DNA of 64,000 nucleotides. It comes from Clostridia bacterium (GTDB taxonomy: Bacteria; Bacillota; Clostridia; UMGS1883; UMGS1540). The notes under the pieces were generated by a model. That model had not been told where the DNA came from and ran no database searches. It saw only the letters and a list, made by a program, of their open reading frames with translations. The stretch spans positions 49,088 through 113,087 of the forward strand of contig JAFSAU010000030.1 of the NCBI GenBank assembly GCA_017442155.1. The letters run 5' to 3'. Below, in pieces: positions 17,734-26,325 of this stretch. Position 1 is the first letter of the stretch, and each line of letters starts with the position of its first letter. The position numbers and the translations under genes were made by a program.

Positions 17734-18762
17734 CTATGCAAGTTCTATCAGCCTGTCAATAAGGTCAGCGTACGGTATTCCTGTTGCCTGCCAGAGTTTC
17801 GGGTACATGCTGATATTCGTAAAACCGGGCATCGTATTGATTTCGTTGATAACCACCCTTCCCGTTTTTCTGTCCTTGAAAAAGTCCACTCTGGAAAGGC
17901 CTGCCGCCCCCACTGCCTGAAAAGCCCGCACGGCGTATTCCCGGATTTGCGTGCTCTCTTCTTCTGAAAGCGGTGCCGGAATCAAAAGCCGGGACGTCCC
18001 ATCCACATACTTATCATTATAGTCATAAAATGCCGCAGAGGGCACAATTTCACCAAGCACAGAAGCCTTCGGTTTCTTGTTTCCGAGTACGGCACATTCA
18101 ATTTCCCGTGCATCAATATATTCTTCCACCAGAACCTTTGTGTCGTAGCGGAATGCCTCCTCCAGTGCCACAGGCAGTGCATCCTCCGTCTCCACACGGG
18201 ATGCACCGAGGGAAGAGCCTGCATTCACCGGTTTCACGAACACGGGATATGTAAATTCTGTCCGGATTCTTGCTGCCGCATTCTCTCCCGGTTTTTCGAT
18301 TACAATACCACGGGCAACGGGAATCCCCGCCGCCGCAAACATCTGTTTTGCAAATTCCTTATCCATGCCCACAGCGGAAGCGCATACACCGCAGCCTACA
18401 TACCGGATGCCCGCCAGATCGCAAAGACCCTGCAGACAACCATCTTCGCAGAAATCGCCATGCATAACGGGGAAAATTACATCTACGGGCAAAACGGTTA
18501 CGCCGTCCCCCTCCCACACAAGAAAGCCGTGATGCGCTGTATCGGGAGACAAAACCGCCTTTTGCCTCGGCAAATTTATCCATTCGCCGTTTTTAATCTG
18601 GGCAGGTGTGGCTTCCGTCCGAAACCATTCTCCGTCCTTCGTAATTCCAATTTTCACAATCGAATATTTTTCAGCATGGATGTTTTCCAGTACTGATGCC
18701 GCTGACATGCAGGACACCTCGTGCTCACCGGATTTTCCACCGAATAAAATGGCAACTTGCAT
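17734..18762 (-). CDS. ddl: D-alanine--D-alanine ligase
   Basis: Makes D-Ala-D-Ala for peptidoglycan, an ATP-grasp enzyme in the cytoplasm. The 342-residue protein shows FGGKSGEHEVSCMSAASV at the N-terminus, the omega-loop stretch AAFYDYNDKY whose Tyr marks D-Ala-D-Ala rather than depsipeptide ligases, and the metal site NEINTMPGFT. It starts 12 bp after rsmI with RBS AAAGGA. Not a vancomycin-resistance type by the omega-loop criterion. Confidence 0.94.
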   Translation of the reverse strand: MQVAILFGGKSGEHEVSCMSAASVLENIHAEKYSIVKIGITKDGEWFRTEATPAQIKNGEWINLPRQKAVLSPDTAHHGFLVWEGDGVTVLPVDVIFPVMHGDFCEDGCLQGLCDLAGIRYVGCGVCASAVGMDKEFAKQMFAAAGIPVARGIVIEKPGENAAARIRTEFTYPVFVKPVNAGSSLGASRVETEDALPVALEEAFRYDTKVLVEEYIDAREIECAVLGNKKPKASVLGEIVPSAAFYDYNDKYVDGTSRLLIPAPLSEEESTQIREYAVRAFQAVGAAGLSRVDFFKDRKTGRVVINEINTMPGFTNISMYPKLWQATGIPYADLIDRLIELA

Positions 18763-18774
18763 ACTCTGTTCCTT

Positions 18775-19599
18775 TCACCGCATTACTGCGTCATAAATCT
18801 CACGCTTGGGTACCCCCCGGTCTGCCGCCACACGCTTTATCGCATCCATACGTGGCAGGCCCGTTTGCTCATACATATTTACATGTGCTTCAATGCTGAG
18901 ATCCTCCCAGGATTCCCGAATCTCCGGTGCCCCTTCCACGACCAGGACAAATTCACCCTTCGGCGGCTGGGCCGTGAATCTCTCCAAGGCCTCACCCACG
19001 GTAGTACGGATGATTTCTTCAAAAATTTTTGTCATTTCGCGGCAAAGCGTAATTTTCCGCGCCGGACCGAAAGCCACAGCGAAATCCTCCAGCGTCCTTA
19101 CAAGCTTATGCGGTGCTTCGTAAAATATGATGGTGCGTTCTTCTGTTTTCAACGCTTCCAGTCTGTCCATCCGTCCCTTTTTTTGGGTGGACAAAAACCC
19201 TTCAAACACGAATCGACCCGTAATAAGCCCTGACACCGACAGCGCGCTGATGGCCGCACATGGACCGGGAATGGGAACCGTGGGCACGCCGGCCGCGGCA
19301 CAAAGCTGCACCAGCTCCTCACCGGGGTCACTGATGGCAGGCGTTCCGGCATCACTGACAAGTGCCACATTTTTACCGGACAGCAGTTCTCTTACAATCA
19401 TTTCCCCATGCCCGCGCCGGTTATGGGTAAAATAGCTGATACAGGGCTTCGTAATGCCGAGATGCTGTAATAGCTTTCCGGTGTGCCGCGTATCTTCTGC
19501 CGCCACCAGATCCACGGCTTCCAGTGTCTGACGGAGCCGGTCCGACACATCCGACAAATTCCCTATGGGCGTCGCACAAACATATAGTGTTCCTGTCAT
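18775..19599 (-). CDS. rsmI: 16S rRNA 2'-O-methyltransferase RsmI (C1402)
   Basis: Methylates the 2'-O of C1402 in 16S rRNA. The 274-residue protein has the tetrapyrrole-methylase-like fold with LYVCATPIGNLSDVSDRLRQ at the start and SDAGTPAISDPGEELV and PGPCAAISALSVSG later. The start ATG at 19599 shares a base with the TAA of the upstream methyltransferase gene (TAATG), so an open extension to 19899 is not used. The trmN-like/rsmI pair corresponds to yabB-yabC of Bacillus. Confidence 0.95.
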   Translation of the reverse strand: MTGTLYVCATPIGNLSDVSDRLRQTLEAVDLVAAEDTRHTGKLLQHLGITKPCISYFTHNRRGHGEMIVRELLSGKNVALVSDAGTPAISDPGEELVQLCAAAGVPTVPIPGPCAAISALSVSGLITGRFVFEGFLSTQKKGRMDRLEALKTEERTIIFYEAPHKLVRTLEDFAVAFGPARKITLCREMTKIFEEIIRTTVGEALERFTAQPPKGEFVLVVEGAPEIRESWEDLSIEAHVNMYEQTGLPRMDAIKRVAADRGVPKREIYDAVMR

Positions 19600-20324
19600 T
19601 ACGGTTCCTTTCCGTAGCAGGCAAGGGCCTCCTTTGTGTAGGTCCCGTCTGCATGATATAAAATAAGCGGCGGCATTACATGCATAAAAGTCCCGCCGCC
19701 TTTCGTACCCTCCACAAGGACGAGTGTCGCCTCGTTTCCTTCTTTTGCGTGCACGGTACGAAGCCGTTTCGGCTCCAGTCGGTGCGCCCGCATTTCCTCC
19801 AGAATTTCTGCCAGCCGGTCCGGCCGGTGTACCATATAAAACCGCCCGCCGAAGCGCAGGAGTGCCGATGCGCTCTCCAATACATCGGAAAGCGTACACA
19901 AAATTTCATGCCGGGCAATGGCACGGCTGCGGCTGGGATTCTGAATTCGTCCGTCCCGGATATAAGGCGGATTGCAGGTGATGACGTCAAACCGTCTTCC
20001 TGCGAAAAGCTCCGGTGCTTTTTTCACATCTCCCTCTGTTATTGTCACGTGAGAAAGTCCGTTTTCGGCCGTACTGCGCGCCGCCAGGCGCACCTGCACC
20101 GGATTTATTTCAAGACCCAATATTTCTGCGGCTTCTGTTTTTCCGGCAAGAAGTATAGGAATAATCCCGTTTCCACTACACAAATCCAGCACCGTGTCTC
20201 CCTTTTTCACCTCTGCAAAAGCAGAAAGGAGCACAGCATCCACGCCGAAGCAAAATTCACGCTTGTCCTGCCAGATATGAAGTCCGGAAAGCTGCAGGTC
20301 ATCTTTTCTTTCAAATTCGTTCAT
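19599..20324 (-). CDS. tRNA1(Val) N6-adenine methyltransferase-like protein (YabB/TrmN6 family)
   Basis: A SAM-dependent Rossmann methyltransferase of 241 residues. Motif I is VLDLCSGNGIIPILLA, and motif IV is ITCNPPYI, the NPPY signature for adenine/glutamine N-methylation. The N-terminal LSGLHIWQDKREFCFGVDAVLLSAF is typical of the TrmN6/YabB family, which modifies A37 of tRNA1(Val) in E. coli. It starts with RBS AAAAAGGA right after a hairpin ending the ferredoxin gene and is coupled to rsmI. Substrate in Firmicutes is inferred. Confidence 0.88.
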   Translation of the reverse strand: MNEFERKDDLQLSGLHIWQDKREFCFGVDAVLLSAFAEVKKGDTVLDLCSGNGIIPILLAGKTEAAEILGLEINPVQVRLAARSTAENGLSHVTITEGDVKKAPELFAGRRFDVITCNPPYIRDGRIQNPSRSRAIARHEILCTLSDVLESASALLRFGGRFYMVHRPDRLAEILEEMRAHRLEPKRLRTVHAKEGNEATLVLVEGTKGGGTFMHVMPPLILYHADGTYTKEALACYGKEP

Positions 20325-20342
20325 TTTTCCTTTTTAAAGCAT

Positions 20343-20368
20343 TCGGGGCCGCCCAAAAGCAGCCCCGA
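20343..20368 (-). terminator. Hairpin after the ferredoxin gene
   Basis: TCGGGGC (20343-20349) pairs with GCCCCGA (20362-20368), with further GC pairs inside. The T run on the minus strand is poor, so some read-through into the methyltransferase genes is likely; no other promoter was seen for them. Confidence 0.5.
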
Positions 20369-20382
20369 TTCTTTACCCTTTT

Positions 20383-20553
20383 TTACTGCTCCTGGGGAGC
20401 GGAAACCGGACATACGTTTGCACAGTTACCGCAGCTGATGCAGGTATCCTCGTCGATAACAAATGTGCTGTCGCCTGCGGAAATGCAGGAAACGGGACAT
20501 TCTGCTTCACAAGCACCACAGCTGATGCAGTCTTCAGAAATTCTATATGCCAT
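20383..20553 (-). CDS. Small 2[4Fe-4S] ferredoxin
   Basis: A 56-residue clostridial-type ferredoxin carrying low-potential electrons. Two cluster motifs are visible: CISCGACEAECPVSCI and CISCGNCANVCPV, each CxxCxxCxxxCP. The start MAYRISEDC at 20553 follows AAGGAGG; the longer open frame upstream lies over the promoter. It stands alone, after its own promoter. Likely partners in this window are hydrogenase-related enzymes and IspG, but ferredoxins are general carriers. Confidence 0.95.
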   Translation of the reverse strand: MAYRISEDCISCGACEAECPVSCISAGDSTFVIDEDTCISCGNCANVCPVSAPQEQ

Positions 20554-20584
20554 GTACAATACACCTCCTTTATGTGCTCTGTAT

Positions 20585-20613
20585 ACTTTACCACGTTTTT
20601 CCCGTTTTGGCAA
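20585..20613 (-). promoter_or_regulatory. Promoter of the ferredoxin gene
   Basis: Minus strand: TTGCCA (20613-20608), 17-bp spacer, TAAAGT (20590-20585), with the RBS about 15 bp downstream. Confidence 0.65.
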
Positions 20614-20640
20614 GTGTTTTTTCGTATTTTCTTAAAAAAT

Positions 20641-22914
20641 TTACATTTTTCTTGTTCCGACACAAATTTCGCCCGCCTCACTCGTTACACAAAGCGTGTC
20701 ACCCGGGCCGATTTCGCCTGCAATCAGCATGTACGCTGCACGGTCCTCCAGATATTTGCGGATAGCGCGGCGAAGCGGTCTTGCGCCGTTTTTTATATCA
20801 ATGCCCTTTTCCAGAAGAAGCGTTCGGGCAGCATCGCTAATTTCAAAACGAATTTCCCGGAGGGCCAGCATTTCCTCCAGCTCTCCCAGCATTTTTTCCA
20901 GAATTTCCATCAGCACCGGTTTTTCCAAAGGTTTAAACAGAACAATTTCGTCGATGCGGTTCAAAAACTCAGGACGGAAGAAACCGCGCAGGGCTTTCTC
21001 GGCTTTCTCCATGCCGGCCTTTTCGGGCGAAGCCGTATATCCCGGTGCCGTGCCTTTATAATCGGACCCGGCATTGGATGTCATAATAATTACTGTGTTT
21101 TCAAAGCTGACCGTTTTTCCGTGGCTGTCCGTAACCCGGCCGTCATCCAGAATCTGCAGAAAAACATTCAGGACCTCGGCATGGGCTTTCTCAATTTCAT
21201 CCAGCAAAATCACACTGTAGGGCCGACGACGGATTTTCTCCGTCAGCTGGCCTGCATCATCATACCCCACATATCCGGGCGGTGATCCGATAAGCTTGGA
21301 AACAGCGTGCTTCTCCATATATTCTGACATGTCTACGCGAATCAGGGCATCCTCGGTGTCAAACATAGCCTCCGCCAGCGCACGGGCAAGCTCTGTTTTT
21401 CCGATTCCGGTGGAGCCGGTGAAAATAAAGGATACCGGCCGTCTCACCTTGGAAAGTCCGGCCCGGCCGCGGCGCATGGCTCCGGCCACAGCCGAAATCG
21501 CATCGTCCTGCCCCTTCACCCGCTTTTTCAGTGTGGTTTCCAGCTCCAGGAGGCGTGTGGTTTCTTCCTTGGTAATCTGACCCACCGGAATCTTTGTCCA
21601 CCCGGCAATAACTCTGGCCACATCCTCAAGTGTCAGATGTACGTCGCAGAGCTGGCCCTGAATCTCTTTGATTTTTTCCTCCAGCTGACATTCCTTCATT
21701 TTCAAATCTGCGGCAATCTGGTACGTTTCAATTGAATCCGTCTGGGCGGCAGTTTCCTTAGACTCCTGCACCGCCTCCAGCTCCGAACGAAGACGGGCCA
21801 GCTGGGCAATATACACATTTCTCAGATTCGCCCTTGAAGCTGCCTCGTCTATCACATCAATGGCCTTGTCCGGCAGAAAACGGTCCGTAATATATCGTTC
21901 GCTGAGTTCTGCCGCGGCCCGGATAACGTCTGTGCCGATTTTTACTTTATGGTATTCTTCATAATAATCCTTTATTCCTGTGATAATTTCCACAGTTTCT
22001 TCGATACTGGGTTCTTCCACAACAATAGGCTGGAAACGCCGTTCCAGTGCCGCATCCTTTTCAATATGCTTACGGTACTCCGTGGTTGTGGTTGCACCGA
22101 TAACCTGAATTTCGCCACGTGCCAGCGCAGGTTTTAAGATGTTTGCCGCACTCATGGCACCTTCCGCATCCCCTGCGCCCACAATATTGTGTAATTCGTC
22201 TATAACAAGGATTACATTCCCAAGCTTCTTTACTTCTTCTATAATACTTTTCAGCCGTGCCTCAAACTGGCCGCGAAACTGCGTTCCTGCCACAATGGCC
22301 GTAAAATCCAACAGAAAAATTTCTTTGTCCAGAAGCTTTGCCGGTACATTCCCCTCCACAATCCGAGTGGCAAGTCCCTCTGCAATCGCCGTCTTGCCAA
22401 CGCCCGGCTCGCCGATAAGGCAGGGGTTATTTTTTGTGCGTCGGTTTAAAATTTCCATACAGCGGGTAATTTCCGCGTCACGCCCAATCACCCGGTCCAC
22501 CTCACCGCTTTTAGCACGGGCCGTCAGATTTGAGCCAAACGAATCGAGCATCCGTTTCTTTTTCTTGTTTTCTTTCGGCTTTTTCTCCTGCTTTTCCGCA
22601 TTTTCGTTTGCTTCACTGTTTTTGGGTGCACCGCCCAGAAGACCGAATAAATCACGGAACAAATTGCCCCCCTCAGCCGGAGCTTCTCCGTCCGTATCAA
22701 ACGGCACATCCCCGTCCATCATCTGCATGACCTGTTCTCCGAGATTCTCAAACTCCTCCGGCTCCAGACCCATGTTTCCGGCCAGCTGTCCCATATCCAG
22801 TCCAAGCTGCCGGGCACAGGAAAGACAAAGTCCCTCCGTCTTTTTTTCACCGTTTTCAATTTTTGCAATAAACATCACTGCTACATTTTTATTGCAGCGG
22901 GAACACATTACCAT
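20641..22914 (-). CDS. clpE: ATP-dependent Clp protease ATPase, ClpE type with N-terminal zinc finger
   Basis: A Hsp100 unfoldase of 757 residues that feeds ClpP. The N-terminus has a CxxC/CxxC zinc finger (Cys4, Cys7, Cys30, Cys33) as in ClpE and McsA, and lacks the double Clp_N repeat of ClpC. AAA-1 has Walker A GEPGVGKTAIAE and Walker B VILVIDELHNIVGAG; a coiled middle domain (about 395-445) follows; AAA-2 has GSTGIGKTELAR and VILLDEIEKAH. ClpE is usually a CtsR-controlled stress gene; no clear CtsR heptad repeat was found upstream. It follows a FUSC-like gene by 13 bp. Confidence 0.9.
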   Translation of the reverse strand: MVMCSRCNKNVAVMFIAKIENGEKKTEGLCLSCARQLGLDMGQLAGNMGLEPEEFENLGEQVMQMMDGDVPFDTDGEAPAEGGNLFRDLFGLLGGAPKNSEANENAEKQEKKPKENKKKKRMLDSFGSNLTARAKSGEVDRVIGRDAEITRCMEILNRRTKNNPCLIGEPGVGKTAIAEGLATRIVEGNVPAKLLDKEIFLLDFTAIVAGTQFRGQFEARLKSIIEEVKKLGNVILVIDELHNIVGAGDAEGAMSAANILKPALARGEIQVIGATTTTEYRKHIEKDAALERRFQPIVVEEPSIEETVEIITGIKDYYEEYHKVKIGTDVIRAAAELSERYITDRFLPDKAIDVIDEAASRANLRNVYIAQLARLRSELEAVQESKETAAQTDSIETYQIAADLKMKECQLEEKIKEIQGQLCDVHLTLEDVARVIAGWTKIPVGQITKEETTRLLELETTLKKRVKGQDDAISAVAGAMRRGRAGLSKVRRPVSFIFTGSTGIGKTELARALAEAMFDTEDALIRVDMSEYMEKHAVSKLIGSPPGYVGYDDAGQLTEKIRRRPYSVILLDEIEKAHAEVLNVFLQILDDGRVTDSHGKTVSFENTVIIMTSNAGSDYKGTAPGYTASPEKAGMEKAEKALRGFFRPEFLNRIDEIVLFKPLEKPVLMEILEKMLGELEEMLALREIRFEISDAARTLLLEKGIDIKNGARPLRRAIRKYLEDRAAYMLIAGEIGPGDTLCVTSEAGEICVGTRKM

Positions 22915-22927
22915 CTGTTTTTTCCTT

Positions 22928-23461
22928 TCAGTTGCTTTTTTCTTTATTTTCTGTCACCGGTCGTATCCCGGAGTTTACAAGCCAGGCCGTAAAAACACCA
23001 AGCATTGTTTGTAATGTACGTGTTACAGCGTACAGATACCGGTTCTCATCCACATGCCATACAAGACAAATTACAAAAATAATTGCCGCTACACCGCAAA
23101 AATTTGCACACTTTATCATCTGTGCCATCGTAAGCGTAAGCAGAACACCCGCGCAAATCAGAAGAAGCTCAGTGAGAATCCGGAGAATATCATTCCCGAT
23201 GACAGGAATAATCATTCCTTCCAGCGCGATAAACAGGAGACCTACGCATAATCCCACAAACGTCGCCCGAATCCGGCGCATACCGAACAGCTTTGTTTTT
23301 TCAACTGCTTCCCTCATTTCAATTATAGCATAAATATATGCGAAACCGGGATGAAAATCCAGTCCCGGTAGGAAAATGCGAAGAAGCTGCCACAGTAAAA
23401 AACATAAAACAAGCGCAAGAATACTTTTTATTTTCCGCATACCGATACCCGGAATTTTCAT
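22928..23461 (-). CDS. FUSC/ArAE-like integral membrane protein (half size)
   Basis: A 177-residue membrane protein with about four to five hydrophobic helices. The stretch MREAVEKTKLFGMRRIRATFVGLCVGLLF resembles the conserved S/G-R-RxxGTxxG turn of the aromatic acid exporter/FUSC family, and only the N-terminal membrane half is present. RBS AAAGGG precedes the ATG at 23461. It sits directly behind the terminator of the sugar permeases and 13 bp before clpE. Substrate unknown; weak family call. Confidence 0.6.
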   Translation of the reverse strand: MKIPGIGMRKIKSILALVLCFLLWQLLRIFLPGLDFHPGFAYIYAIIEMREAVEKTKLFGMRRIRATFVGLCVGLLFIALEGMIIPVIGNDILRILTELLLICAGVLLTLTMAQMIKCANFCGVAAIIFVICLVWHVDENRYLYAVTRTLQTMLGVFTAWLVNSGIRPVTENKEKSN

Positions 23462-23498
23462 TGTAAGATCCCTTTCCTTCTCATCACGAAAACCTTAA

Positions 23499-23535
23499 AA
23501 ACAAGCCGTTACACGTATGCTGTAACGGCTTGTTT
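23499..23535. terminator. Strong terminator after the sugar permease genes
   Basis: A 13-bp perfect stem, ACAAGCCGTTACA (23501-23513) with its complement at 23521-23533. Flanking A and T runs make it active in both directions. Confidence 0.85.
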
Positions 23536-23554
23536 TTGTTTGTACTTTTTTGGA

Positions 23555-24448
23555 TTAACCCTTGATAGCAGCGGATGCCATACCGGCAACAAACTGTTTC
23601 TGGGTAAACGCATATACGACTGTTGTAGGAAGCATTGCGATAACTGCCGCTGCCATAAGCAACTGGGTATCACCCGAAGTTTCATACTTTGAATTATAAT
23701 TCGCCAGTGCCAGCGAAATTGTACGCTTATTAAGGCTGGTAATGTAAATCAGAGGGCCGAACAGATTGTTCCAGGCACCGGTAAATGCGCGCAGGGCCAG
23801 TGTCGCAATCATAGGACGGGCCAGAGGCATATAGATTCTTGCATAGATATAGAGCGGGTGCGCTCCGTCTATCAAAGCAGCTTCATAAAGTCCTGCCGGT
23901 AAGCCCTTGAAGCATTGCCGCATCAGGAAGATATTCATTGCCTGACCAAAGAAGCAGCCAATAACGAGCGGAACATATGTATCCGTCAGACCCAGACTAC
24001 TCCAGATAAGAAACATAGGTACTGTCATAACCGTACCGGGCAGGAACATTGTACAAAGTGCCCCGAAAAACAAGGTCTGGGAACCTTTGAAATCATATCT
24101 TGCAAAACCGAAACCAACAAACGTGTTGGAAAGAATACTGCCGATGATATCCAAAGCAGCAATCAGCAAGGTATTACCGGTGTACCGCAGGAAATCCATT
24201 TCCTTGAATACTCTTGCATAATTTCCCCATTCCCATTCAGCGAACCACTTCATGCTATACACACTAAGACCGTTCGACACCAAAGATGCGGAAAACGCGT
24301 AGACAAAGGGGAAAAGCATAACTACCGAGCCGAGAAGCAGAGCGATAAGACCCCAGATGCTGTAATCACGGCGTTTGGTAAAGAAGTTCGGCTTTTTAAT
24401 TTTCTCTGCTGCCGGAGCAGAGTTTACTGCAACATTATTATTAGGCAT
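23555..24448 (-). CDS. Carbohydrate ABC transporter permease, MalG type
   Basis: One of two inner-membrane permeases of a sugar importer. Six helices are visible, with the coupling EAA loop PAGLYEAALIDGAHPLYIYARIYMPLARP (split here at about residues 190-218). The ATG at 24448 overlaps the stop of the partner by 8 bp; a longer frame from 24472 has no better RBS. Terminates with the typical GMASAAIKG tail. No ATPase or solute-binding protein gene is adjacent, so the complex must use a shared ATPase (MsiK-like) and a binding protein from elsewhere. Confidence 0.9.
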   Translation of the reverse strand: MPNNNVAVNSAPAAEKIKKPNFFTKRRDYSIWGLIALLLGSVVMLFPFVYAFSASLVSNGLSVYSMKWFAEWEWGNYARVFKEMDFLRYTGNTLLIAALDIIGSILSNTFVGFGFARYDFKGSQTLFFGALCTMFLPGTVMTVPMFLIWSSLGLTDTYVPLVIGCFFGQAMNIFLMRQCFKGLPAGLYEAALIDGAHPLYIYARIYMPLARPMIATLALRAFTGAWNNLFGPLIYITSLNKRTISLALANYNSKYETSGDTQLLMAAAVIAMLPTTVVYAFTQKQFVAGMASAAIKG

Positions 24449-25319
24449 CGTAGTGCACCCACTTTTTCTCATATTTCTTCTGCAGCCATGTTACCAAAGC
24501 TACGAAGATGAAGCTGACCCAACCAAGGGCAGCGGCCTGACCAACCTGTGGATTTGCCCCCCACATAAGGCTGTAAATTCTGGAGTTAACAACATATACG
24601 TCTGCACCCGTGCTTTCCGTTAACATATAAAAGCTTTCGAAAACCTGCAGTGCGCCGGAAATACCGGTAATCATCAGGAAGAAAATGGTCGGCGTAAGAA
24701 GCGGAACCGTAATGCGGAAAAACTTCTTGACTGCGCTGGCACCGTCAATATCTGCGGCTTCAATAACATCCGTGCTGATAGCCTGCAGACCTGCAATCAG
24801 ATAAATCGTAGCACCGCCGACGCCTTTCCACAACGTCATTAAAACAATACCAACGATAACCTCCACCCAGTTGCCGGAATACGTAAAGGCAAAGGGCCCG
24901 AGGCCGATAAAGCCAAGAATTGTATTCAGCACACCGCCTCTGGGGTTATACATACGGGCCCAAACAAGGGCTGTTGCTGTTGTAGGCGTAAGACCCGGTA
25001 TGTAATAGATAACGCGGAAGACCGAAAGACCTTTTACCTTCTGATTCAGAAGTACAGCGAGTACACAGGCCAGAGATATCTGAAGACTCTCCAGCATAAG
25101 TGCATACACCCATACATTTCGGAAGGCTATCCATGTTTCCGGTTTCGTAACCGTGCCTATGTAGTTACGGAGACCTATCCAGCGTGCCGGACGCATCATG
25201 TCATAGGTCGTGAACGAGTAGTAGATGGAGATAATCAGTGGCACCAACGTAAAGCATAACAAGCTAATGATGTATGGTGATACAAATAGCCATCCCCAGC
25301 GCATGTGTTTTCTGGTCAT
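24441..25319 (-). CDS. Carbohydrate ABC transporter permease, MalF type
   Basis: The second permease of the pair, 292 residues. It opens with the common MalF-like segment WGWLFVSPYIISLLCFTLVPLIISIYYSF and has an EAA loop in AISTDVIEAADIDGASAVKKFFRITVP (about 195-220). It is the first gene of the two-gene operon, with promoter about 170 bp upstream. The missing binding protein is unusual since it normally precedes this gene; the upstream 550 bp hold no remnant of one. Confidence 0.9.
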   Translation of the reverse strand: MTRKHMRWGWLFVSPYIISLLCFTLVPLIISIYYSFTTYDMMRPARWIGLRNYIGTVTKPETWIAFRNVWVYALMLESLQISLACVLAVLLNQKVKGLSVFRVIYYIPGLTPTTATALVWARMYNPRGGVLNTILGFIGLGPFAFTYSGNWVEVIVGIVLMTLWKGVGGATIYLIAGLQAISTDVIEAADIDGASAVKKFFRITVPLLTPTIFFLMITGISGALQVFESFYMLTESTGADVYVVNSRIYSLMWGANPQVGQAAALGWVSFIFVALVTWLQKKYEKKWVHYDA

Positions 25320-25821
25320 TTTTGTACCATAGCCTTTCTGTCCGCTTATTTTTTAGTCAAGTACCGCCCCGGACAAGACAAGCACCCCTTCTCTTGTGTG
25401 TTTTGCATAACGCCGCGCACACAACGCGCTTTGCTTTTTTCACATTTTTGGCATGTACTTATGCACATTCACCATAAAACGTATATTTATTATAGCATAA
25501 GTAGCCATATAATGCAAGAATTTTTTCAAATTTTATTATAAAAATTTTAATATTCTGCCGTCAAACTGTGTAAAACAGCCAGGCCGAGTTTCCCCAGCCC
25601 TTGAAAAACGGCCGTTTCCCTGTTTTGGTAAAATTTTACAACAATGTTTGTTTCTATTTTTTCACCTTAAAACACGGGAAAAATTTAGGCGAAATGCGGT
25701 GCTCTTCGTAGCAGCACCTCCTGTTCGCTCCTGAAGGCAGAAACCTATCCTGACAGGAATTGTCCGAATCTGATTTTATAGCGGTAAATTTTTACTTATA
25801 TTTCGCTAACGCTGAAATTTC
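25320..25821. other. Gene-free interval of about 500 bp with palindromes and possible structured RNA
   Basis: No credible gene on either strand. It holds the permease promoter (25489-25517), a 12-bp palindrome GTAAAATTTTAC (25628-25639) that could be an operator, and two neighbouring hairpins at about 25699-25779 (GGTGC...GCACC, then TCCTGT...ACAGGA) that may be a small RNA. A bidirectional terminator bounds it on the right. Confidence 0.5.
25489..25517 (-). promoter_or_regulatory. Promoter of the sugar permease pair
   Basis: Minus strand: TTGCAT (25517-25512), 17-bp spacer, TATAAT (25494-25489). It leaves a leader of about 165 nt before the MalF-type start. Confidence 0.75.
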
Positions 25822-25855
25822 AAAAGGCTGAACGTGAGTATCCGTTCAGCCTTTT
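25822..25855. terminator. Bidirectional terminator after the CD1247-like gene
   Basis: A 13-bp perfect stem, AAAAGGCTGAACG (25822-25834) and its complement at 25843-25855, with T-rich flanks on both sides. Confidence 0.85.
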
Positions 25856-25875
25856 GGGTTTAAGCTATTTCAAAA

Positions 25876-26301
25876 TTATTCTTCGTCCTCGAAATCGTCA
25901 TCGTAGCAGTCACATTCCAGCTCGATTTCGTGTCCGCAAGCGGGGCAGACGAAAACATCATCATCCAGATCCAGCACATCACTGTCCAGATAGATTTCCT
26001 CGCCGCAGTTCGGGCATTTTATATCTTCGCAGTCGAAATCGCAGCAACCGCAGTCGCAGCCGTCCTCGTCTTCATCATCGCCGTAGAGATCTTCCTCCAC
26101 AAAGCCCAGGTCCTCGTCAATTTCGTCTACCTGTGCCTGCAGTTCTTCATAATCTTCATTCATGCAGGCGATTTCTTCTGCCATGTCGCCCAGTACCTCG
26201 ATAATTTTTGCAAGCAGCTTACCTTCGCCCTTCTCCGTGTCCACATCCATGCCTTCACAAAGACCCTTCAGATATGCTACCTTTTCTTCCAATGCTGCCA
26301 T
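25876..26301 (-). CDS. CD1247-like acidic zinc-ribbon protein
   Basis: A 141-residue protein of unknown function. The N-terminal helix MAALEEKVAYLKGLCEGMDVD is the hallmark of the CD1247 N-terminal domain group in Clostridia. A very acidic middle part follows (GDDEDEDGCDCGCC), then a zinc-ribbon with CPNCGEE and CPACGHE. It starts 24 bp after efp and ends at a terminator, so it is the last gene of an efp transcript. No enzymatic motif. Confidence 0.8.
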   Translation of the reverse strand: MAALEEKVAYLKGLCEGMDVDTEKGEGKLLAKIIEVLGDMAEEIACMNEDYEELQAQVDEIDEDLGFVEEDLYGDDEDEDGCDCGCCDFDCEDIKCPNCGEEIYLDSDVLDLDDDVFVCPACGHEIELECDCYDDDFEDEE

Positions 26302-26325
26302 TTTCGTTCCTCCTTGTTTATAAAT

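Noticed and set aside
22915..23500. CtsR operator upstream of clpE or its co-transcribed neighbour
   Set aside because: No heptad direct repeat of the GGTCAAA type is present in the short upstream gaps.
25690..25790. SRP (4.5S-like) RNA on either strand
   Set aside because: The invariant CAGGUCCGGAAGGAAGCAG-type loop is missing.
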